From contig OY992832.1 in assembly GCA_963921425.1 (NCBI GenBank), positions 4,154,001 through 4,218,000 of the forward strand: a stretch of DNA of 64,000 bases, in the 5' to 3' direction. The notes beneath the pieces are model-generated. The model was not told where the DNA came from and did no database searches. It saw only the letters and a list, made by a program, of their open reading frames with translations. How positions within the stretch are numbered: the stretch's first letter is position 1; the number at the start of each line of letters is the position of its first letter. Of this stretch, positions 57,001-64,000 are shown piece by piece. The position numbers and the translations under genes are program-made. The DNA comes from Dryas octopetala (taxonomy: Eukaryota > Streptophyta > Magnoliopsida > Rosales > Rosaceae).

Positions 57001-60000
57001 CCATTGACATTTTCTAAAACAACATTTAAATATCATAACATTCATTTTACATATCCTTAAAGCACCCTGTACCTACAATTGCTTGGCTGAAAAAGTGTCT
57101 ATCGTTCAAAAATATCAAAAAAGTTACATTGCCATAAAATTATGGTGATAGCTGGTTTTAACATTGGATGTAGAAGTCAAGCTATGGGACTTGTTGACTT
57201 CCATACTTTTGAAGGTCACCTTTTTTACTTCGTTTATCTCTGTTCATTTTTTTGGACAGTTCTCTTTTCTTTGAACCTGAAACCAAGAAGCTAGGATATT
57301 CAATAATTTTGAACAATTGTACTATTTTTTTGATCTCATGAAATCTGATGCTTTCAGTATGTCTTCATGGCTAGGATGTGTATGATCGCCTGGAGAAAGA
57401 AATGGAAACTTTTAGTGTTTCAGGTTCTTTCAGTACTGTGGTGTCAGATGATTTGCGTGAGACAAAAGCTGGTCATGATGCAAGCAGGTTGATTGAGTCA
57501 AATGAAACTGTTAGTGACAGCAGCAGTAATAAACAGCCCATGGAGAAAGGATCAAAGAAGAAAAAGGGTAGAGTGGCTGCGAATATGCCAACAGGTGCAG
57601 GTGAAAGTGATCTGGATAACCAGGATTATGTTCCTACAAAATCTAAGAAAAACCAAAGAAAAGGCAAGAATACCTCTTCTGGACAAGTTGCAGAGTCAAA
57701 AGCAGCTGCTAAGTTGGTTAAAATCAAAGAGGAAAATCTCAACATTCCTTCAGAAGATTGGGTAATGAAGAAGATTGCAACACTGGTTCCTGATTTTGAA
57801 GAGCAAGGTCTGTTGATTCTGACTTTGGCTATTTTGTTCTTTAACTTCATTGAAATTATTGAGACCATTAGCCATGCATTTTGTACTCAGTTTTGACAGA
57901 AGCAGTGGACTAATTTGGTAGGTTTCGATGATCCCCAAACAATTCTTAGACCGTTGGCAAACTATTTGAGACCTATGCTAGTCAACTCTTGGAAGGAGAG
58001 AAGAAAGGCATTGTTTACAGAAAATGCAGATAGAATGAAGAGCTTGCTGGATAATTTGCAAAAGAAACTTGATGAGGTTAGTGCTCCTACTATGGCTGTT
58101 TTGACTGCAATAACTATTTTGGTTGAATAATTCCTTAATTCTTGCTCTAGGTATTCTCTTTGGGATCTCTTGGATTTAAGAAGCATCTGTTTGGACAGTG
58201 CTTTTTAGAACCTATTAATTCGGTGTCTTCCATATGCTAAACTGCTTGTTCTTCTCTGCAGTCTTTCTTAAACATGCAGCTTTATGAAAAAGCTTTAGAT
58301 TTGTTTGAAGATGACCAATCAACTTCAGTAAGTTTTTCCTCTAGTAATATGTATTAAGTGGTGGTAGTTGGTGATAAAATGGATTAAAGAAGGCTCATCT
58401 ATGATCCACAGGTCATTTTGCACCGACATTTGTTAAGAACAACAGCTACTACTATCGTGGATACGCTTCTTCATAATCTGGTAGCTTTCGTGCATTGTAA
58501 TGTTGCCTTGTTCACGGTCACAATATATATATATATGTATATATAGTATACACATATGCATGGTCACAATATCTGAGTTGATTCATGGATTTTAACGATG
58601 AATTCATTTGATGTAGGACATGCACAACAAATTGAAGAATGGAATTGAAGTTGAGGAGCCTCAGATTTCAGAATCTATTTCAATTAATCCGGGAGAAAGA
58701 ATTTCCATTGTATGAAATCATCCATACCTGATGTTACTTTATGACATGTTCGAATGAGTAGTATCTCAATTTCTGTCATAATAATGGAACTGCTCAATCA
58801 CATTATCTAATAAACAAATCCTAAGGTGGTCAAACTTTTATTTTCTTCTTTTGGGTTTTGCAGGCCAAAAATTTTCTCGGATCTCTTTCAAATAAAGCTC
58901 TTGCAGTAGTTGAAGCTTTAGAAGGAAAGGTCAGTTTTGTCAGGAACCCAGTGCTTTTTCCATTTTTGGAACCTATCGGGATTAATTAATCATGCATCTT
59001 GTGCAGTTTGTCTGATTGAATATTTGGTAGTTCTTTCTATCTTATACATGATTATTATTTTCTTAATTATGAAATTAGGTTGCACCCTTAAATCATTATT
59101 TTGTTTCTGTTCTCTTTAACTCTTCTAGTTTTTGCAGAGTTTGCATTAGTATCATTTTATTATTTCTTCTGTATGCAAGTTAAGCAATCAACACCCATTC
59201 AACTTCTAGATTTATATCTTAGTATATATTCTTATCTTTTTTTTGTGTGCAATGTGCAAGGAAGAGTTTCTGGTTTTTTTTTTTTTGTCTCTGAAGGTTA
59301 CCCATCAACAAATTTCTCTTTTGAAGAATTTTTTTTTTTAATTCCATTTATATAATTTTTATGCTTTCTTTTTTCTGCTCTTTACATTGTTGATACTTTT
59401 GATGAAATCAAAAGACCTTATATTTTGCGAACTATTACTTAACTCCCTGAACTTATCACAATGACTTGAAATGTTGAATATTTTATGTGACAGCGGGTGG
59501 AAACATTCATGACTGCTCTAAGAGACATAGCAGAAGAGAGGTAGTTATATGCTTATTTGTCTGTGTGATGGCTTCCGATGAAGCATTTCTTTTGCCTGGA
59601 AGTTAACATACACATTTGGGTTTCATTTTCTAGTGGCTTGATCTTGAAAAAGCTTGACAAGAAATTGGAAAGAACACTTCTGCATTCGTATCAAAAGGTA
59701 TTTTTCCTTTCGTATGAGGAATTGTCAAAAGCATTATTCACAAATAGCTAGATAGCCTAGATTTGCAACTTAATTTTATAAAGGTACACTTTACCTTTTT
59801 CAGGGTTTTTTTTTTGGAAGTTTCTGTTTCATGTGAGATCTATCTATGTCATTTTCAGGATTTAGTGTCTCAAGTTTCTGCCGAAATGGATCCAGTTTCT
59901 CTTTTGGCAAAAGTTGTTTCCCTGCTGTATGTACAGGTCAGTTGATTTTTATTGCTATCTGCATGAATATAATACATGCATTCAAACGCTGTGTTTCTGT

Positions 60001-61172
60001 CCCCAATTCAATAACATGAATTTTCTTTTGAGTAGGTTCACCATAAAGCTCTTCAAGCACCTGGAAGGGCCATCGCTGTTGCTGTTTTTCGGCTGAAGGT
60101 TTGTTTTTATAAGAAAAGAAGTGGTTTCTCTGCATTCGTTAAGTTTCATTTAAAATTTCACTTTTTCAGCATTAAGATTGATGATCATGATCTCATCTTA
60201 CATATATGAATTAGAAATTTAGATTTACCAAAAACAAAAGGGTCAGCTTTGTCAATAATTTTAACATTTGATCCAGTTAGAAGCTAGCAAAGTAAGAAAA
60301 AGAGACGAGACTGTGGTGATTATTTTTTAATTTGGAGACTATGGTAATTGTTTAGTCTTTGGTTTATCTAAATACCCTTATCAGACTTCCTAAGATTTAT
60401 TTGTCATTTAAATAAAAGGGTACAATGGTAAACATAAACGTATTCCTCTCCTTTCCTTTCCCTTTAATAATATATCCGATAAGAAGAACAATTTCTTCTC
60501 TTTTCTCTTATCTCACCGCACAGCGCATGCTCTCATCTATCATCTTGTTTCAGAGTGCGTGTTGTTGGTACATGCTTAAGTGATTCTAATAATTCTGAGC
60601 TAAAATGGGTCTCTGTGGTCTGTGCATCTGTGTGCATATTATTTCTAATAGTGGCCCTAATATCTATAAAAAATTTCAGGATAAACTAGATGATTCAGCC
60701 CACAAGATCTTGACAGATTATCAAACTGCAACAGTGACCCTCTTGGCGCTAATATCCGCTGCAAGTGGAGATGTAAGTAGACATTTTGCATTTTGCTTGT
60801 CAGATTCTTGGTCTAGGGGATACGTCATAATTGCAACTGATCCATAAAGTTCCAGTCCAATAGCACTTAAAGTTTTTCTTCCTTAAGGAGAAGTTAATTA
60901 GTAGAATTTTTGGAATGTTAAATTGGGTCCATGTTCGGCTAATTGATGAAGTGTACCTTGGGATGAAATGCGCAGGTTTTTTTTAATTTTTTTTTTTTTT
61001 TTTTTTTTTCCGAATTCTTTCCAAGTCATTAGACTCGTTACTCAATGCAATCAATCTCCATTTGCATCAGGGAGAAGACTGTACGTCTGATAGAATTTTG
61101 AGCAAAAGGGAGCTTCTGGAGAATCAAATGCCTGCACTCAAAGGCCTGGTTTTAGGCACTAAACAATCTTGA
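54043..61172 (+). CDS. UFL1: E3 UFM1-protein ligase 1 (UFL1)
   Basis: Twenty exons: 54043-54216, 54526-54837, 54918-55184, 55421-55468, 55925-55990, 56124-56227, 56585-56678, 56758-56814, 57375-57807, 57922-58076, 58262-58327, 58412-58480, 58617-58709, 58864-58929, 59494-59540, 59634-59697, 59859-59936, 60036-60098, 60680-60772 and 61071-61172. All GT-AG and in phase; 816 residues, about the size of the Arabidopsis protein. UFL1 transfers the ubiquitin-like UFM1 to ER-associated targets such as ribosomal uL24 and acts in ER-phagy and ribosome quality control. The N-terminal half (MDDELLELQRQFEFAQ to PTNLSVLW) contains winged-helix repeats; a Lys/Ser-rich disordered linker lies near 400-475; the C-terminal helical part starts at DWVMKKIATLVPDFEEQGF. 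No RING or HECT motif is present, as in the family, which works as a scaffold with DDRGK1. Confidence 0.95.
60982..61010. repeat. Poly-T tract in UFL1 intron 19
   Basis: A nearly unbroken T-run of about 25 bases in the last intron, 60 bases before the final acceptor. It may act as an extended polypyrimidine tract; length is uncertain because of homopolymer error. Confidence 0.75.
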
Positions 61173-62440
61173 CTCGGCATCAAATCCAGTTTCTGAAAAT
61201 CAAATCGACCTTTGAAAGAAGACTCTCCTAAGTGATTTTGAACAATGGAATGCTTCTTTTCCTTGAAGGTTCGAGTCTGTGGAGTGGTTATTTCTCCCTA
61301 CTCATAAGAAGACATATCCAGGAAACAAGAAATACTTTTCAGTCGTAGTTTTCGTTTCTGTTTGAGCTGTGCTTGAAAGTGTGGTATTTGCTGTGCAGAT
61401 TGGGGTAACAGTTGGTTCAAATTAGGGACTAAAGTTGAATCATATCAGTACATTTATATCTTGTAAAAGGAGTTGAAAAGTTTAGGCATACAAATTAGTG
61501 GACCCTTATAGGGGTTGTTGATCTTCAATTTGGTCCGGATGATACACTTATCAATTCATAGCATGCACTAGTTTGAAAACAGTCGCTCATACTCGTTTTT
61601 CTCTTGCTTCTTTCTCTCCATTATCGCCTTCCAATTGTTTAGCTCCTCTACTTTGAGGTTTTCAATGACCCAAAAAAAAAATTGCTAGACGTGAATGCTT
61701 CAATGTATGTCAGGGCATGCATTGAAATTTTGTGGTTCTTTGACGATTCAAATGTAGTTAAGCATATGGCCAAAAAAAAAAAGTGGTTAAGCATGAAGAC
61801 AATATGGTTCCTAAATTCCTAGCAAATTATTCTTGGTTACAAAGGCCGGGATTGAATCCTTTACTTGATCTAATTGTGACAAGTATAGATGTCTTTTATT
61901 ATATGGTACATATGAAATTTAATCTATTGATACAATAAATTAATGAACACAATTTAAAAAATATTAATAATCACATGTACTTGGCCCTTGTAAAGTTTGA
62001 ATTGTGTTACTAGGTGGCAGTGATAATTAAAAAAGAAAAGCTTGATCATTGATTGACCATGTTAATCAATTCACACTTGCGCACAATATTCGAAAGCATC
62101 GTTAATTTGTGGGGGACGGAGTTAATGTTTTAGGAAACTTTGTGTAAATTCTCCTAAAATTAAGAATGATATAGTAATTATATTACCCATCATCTCTATA
62201 CACAATAAATTTTATGTGATAGCATACTGGTGTAGTGTTATATCTTAAATCATATATTCTAAACAATATTCTTAAAAATTAGATACGTATTATAATTTTA
62301 ATAGATTTTATAATATGACGCTATAATCATAATGTAAATTTTTTTCATTAACATTCAATGTATGTATATAATTTATCTAGTTATTATTATTTCTTATAAT
62401 TCATATTGTATAATATTTATAGGAAAATGCTTGGATTCTT
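61173..62440. other. UFL1 3' flank and AT-rich spacer
   Basis: Up to about 61500 probably holds the UFL1 3' UTR. No gene in the remainder. Confidence 0.5.
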
Positions 62441-62444
62441 ATAT

Positions 62445-62608
62445 TGAACAAATTTTGTCCTCGTGGCTAATTAAATGAGCTTCACTAATCACCGTGAAAG
62501 AGAAAAAGAGAGTTGAAAGTTGAAACTTAAGAATTGGGATTAATGACTCATCTTAGGCTCATTTAATTGACTATAAGGACACACGAGGACCCGAACATTG
62601 TTCAAATT
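62445..62608. repeat. Short imperfect inverted repeat, possible MITE
   Basis: The left arm has TTGAACAAATTTTGTCCTCG and TTAAATGAGC; the right arm in reverse complement has TTGAACAATGTTC, GTCCTCGTG and TTAAATGAGC. Arms of about 45 bases enclose a 45-base loop. I did not find a clear target duplication. Confidence 0.45.
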
Positions 62609-62814
62609 TTTTTGGGTTAATTAATGGCCTGGAAACTTTTCAGATAGGATTGTAGACATTTGAAATTTTGCGTTTGGCCAATACAAACAGTTGAAATTAA
62701 CATTCAATCTTGAATCAAATTATATGATACCCCTTTTTACGAAGCTCCACCCGAGCCCAAACCCAACCAAACCGGCAGATCCAATAGGTCAACCCATCAT
62801 TAGGTCAGATAGAG

Positions 62815-63379
62815 CGGCCCACTGAATTTACACCTACTCGCCGCCGCATACAATCTTTTCTCCATCCCTTCAATTACTTTTATCATCGAAAATCCTTATT
62901 TTCTGTCTCACGCTCTCGCTCTCTCTTTAGGGCAATCAAACTCGCTCTTTGACTCAGAACCATCCCTCGCTATCGCTGATCTACTCCTCAGGTACTCCTC
63001 ACTCTTTCTTTCAGCGACTCTCACTCTCCCTCTGAGTCGGACTCGATCCCGACTCATTCCGAGTTCGATCCGCATCGCTCTGAGTTTGTGTTTGTTTTTA
63101 TGTATCCTTGTCCCTGCTACTGTGAACCAATTTAGGTTTTGGTTCCGTATCGAATATGGTTCTCTCTTTAGGGTGTTCGGAAGAGGTTTTTGATTTTTAA
63201 GATTTTAATATCAACATGACTGAGACTGTGCGTTGCACATTTTATTTGGTTGTGAAAATCTGGGAAATAAAAACTTAAGAGTAGTAATTTATGCTTTATG
63301 TGAGTTTTGTATTCCTTCGAATTTATAGCTTACCTCGACCAAGCCAAATTATGGCGTGGATATCTTTCTTTCGTTCATT
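62815..63379 (+). CDS. 5' end of a further gene, cut by the window edge
   Basis: A GGCCCA site II element (about 62815), a CT-rich leader and a splice donor at CTCCTCAG/GTACTC (about 62990) suggest a spliced 5' UTR. A candidate second exon (63329-63379) follows a TTTATAG acceptor, has an ATG at 63351 in good plant context (AATTATGGCG), reads MAWISFFRS and ends at a strong GTAAGT donor. Possible following acceptors are at 63657 and 63723, but the rest lies past the window or cannot be defined. Too short to name; this could also be an untranslated region with a chance ATG. Confidence 0.35.
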
Positions 63380-64000
63380 GTAAGTCTCAGGAAAATAAAA
63401 TTCAACTCCTAAATTGTTGGTTCTCTATGAACTTTTAGTAACCAAAATTGGGATTAGTTTACGGATAACCTTGAATTTGGATGAGTTAATCATGGTGAAG
63501 CAAATTATACTACAGTGCTATATTGTGTTCTGATGTTGAAATGGTTGATGTTTTGTGAAATTTGCTTATAGTGAGTACTTGCATTTAAAAATGTAAAACT
63601 GGTGGTTAAGTCTGAGGAAATCATCAGAAAGTTGTTTAAGAACTCTGTTATCTGCAGCTTCGGTATTGTTCTTCTTTAAAATATTTTATAGCTTATTTTC
63701 TGATTTGATGGAACTTGATGCAGTAAGTAAAAAGACCATCCCATATATATTTAGTTCTATTTCATAATTTGTTATGTTGTTTTAGTTGTATTTTTGGCAC
63801 ATCCCTTTATTTTAAGTAGTAGTCTAATTTTCATATGGGAAGTGCATAGTTCAATCAAAATTTGGCCTACATTTTTCTCCCGGAGAATTTGCGTTAGTAG
63901 CATATAGGGTCTTGGAAAAAAAGAAAAATTAAAATATCTTAGGTTTCTATAAGGCTGACTTTAGTTAGTCAACTTTTGTCTAAGAAACCTAGGTTGATGG

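Noticed and set aside
57808..57896. Hydrophobic segment at the end of UFL1 exon 9
   Set aside because: It is intron read-through; splicing at 57807 to 57922 restores the conserved EEQGFDDP junction, and UFL1 has no membrane segment there.
1..64000. CRISPR arrays, operons, prophage or defence islands
   Set aside because: The window is plant nuclear DNA; the tandem arrays are minisatellites or promoter duplications without spacer structure.

Overview
This is a nuclear plant genome segment. The evidence is GT-AG introns, AT-rich spacers, a typical plant tRNA-Arg, site II and telo-box promoter motifs, and many cut-and-paste transposons. The protein set (NaKR-type metal-binding protein, intronless EXO70, KCS12-type ketoacyl-CoA synthase, plant NUDX9, UFL1) indicates a eudicot. 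A woody Rosaceae species such as Prunus is my best guess, but that is inference from protein flavour only. One 200-base run of N (39383-39582) marks a draft assembly.

Layout. 0.3-1.2 kb: dirigent protein (+). 4.3-5.2 kb: HMA-domain NaKR-like protein (-, 3 exons). 6.35-7.95 kb: ribosomal protein L35/uL29 (+, 4 exons). 8.92-8.99 kb: tRNA-Arg(UCG) (-). 10.3 kb: Tourist-like MITE. 15.3-17.2 kb: intronless EXO70H-like exocyst subunit (+). 17.5-18.45 kb: hAT-type element with 8-bp target duplication. 18.5-26.8 kb: long gene-free spacer with a 502-bp Mutator-like foldback element and a perfect 368-bp tandem duplication. 26.8-28.2 kb: intronless 3-ketoacyl-CoA synthase (+). 30.0-34.25 kb: non-autonomous CACTA element carrying host gene fragments. 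37.4-41.4 kb: Nudix hydrolase NUDX9/NUDT22-type (+, 9 exons), with a young long-TIR element in intron 6. 42.6-43.6 kb: C-rich element with minisatellites. 44.5-45.4 kb: Mutator-like MITE. 50.4-52.9 kb: ankyrin-PGG membrane protein (+, 3 exons). 54.0-61.2 kb: E3 UFM1-protein ligase UFL1 (+, 20 exons). 62.8 kb to the end: promoter, leader and probable first coding exon of a further gene.

The genes do not form a pathway; they are independent housekeeping, cell-wall/lipid and signalling genes. I rebuilt the spliced genes by hand from splice sites and reading phase, and in each complete model the exon lengths sum to an intact reading frame. The noteworthy material is mostly transposon biology: six elements with identifiable ends and matching target-site duplications, plus a recent promoter duplication upstream of the ketoacyl-CoA synthase that multiplies CACGTG motifs. 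I saw no clearly new multi-gene system.
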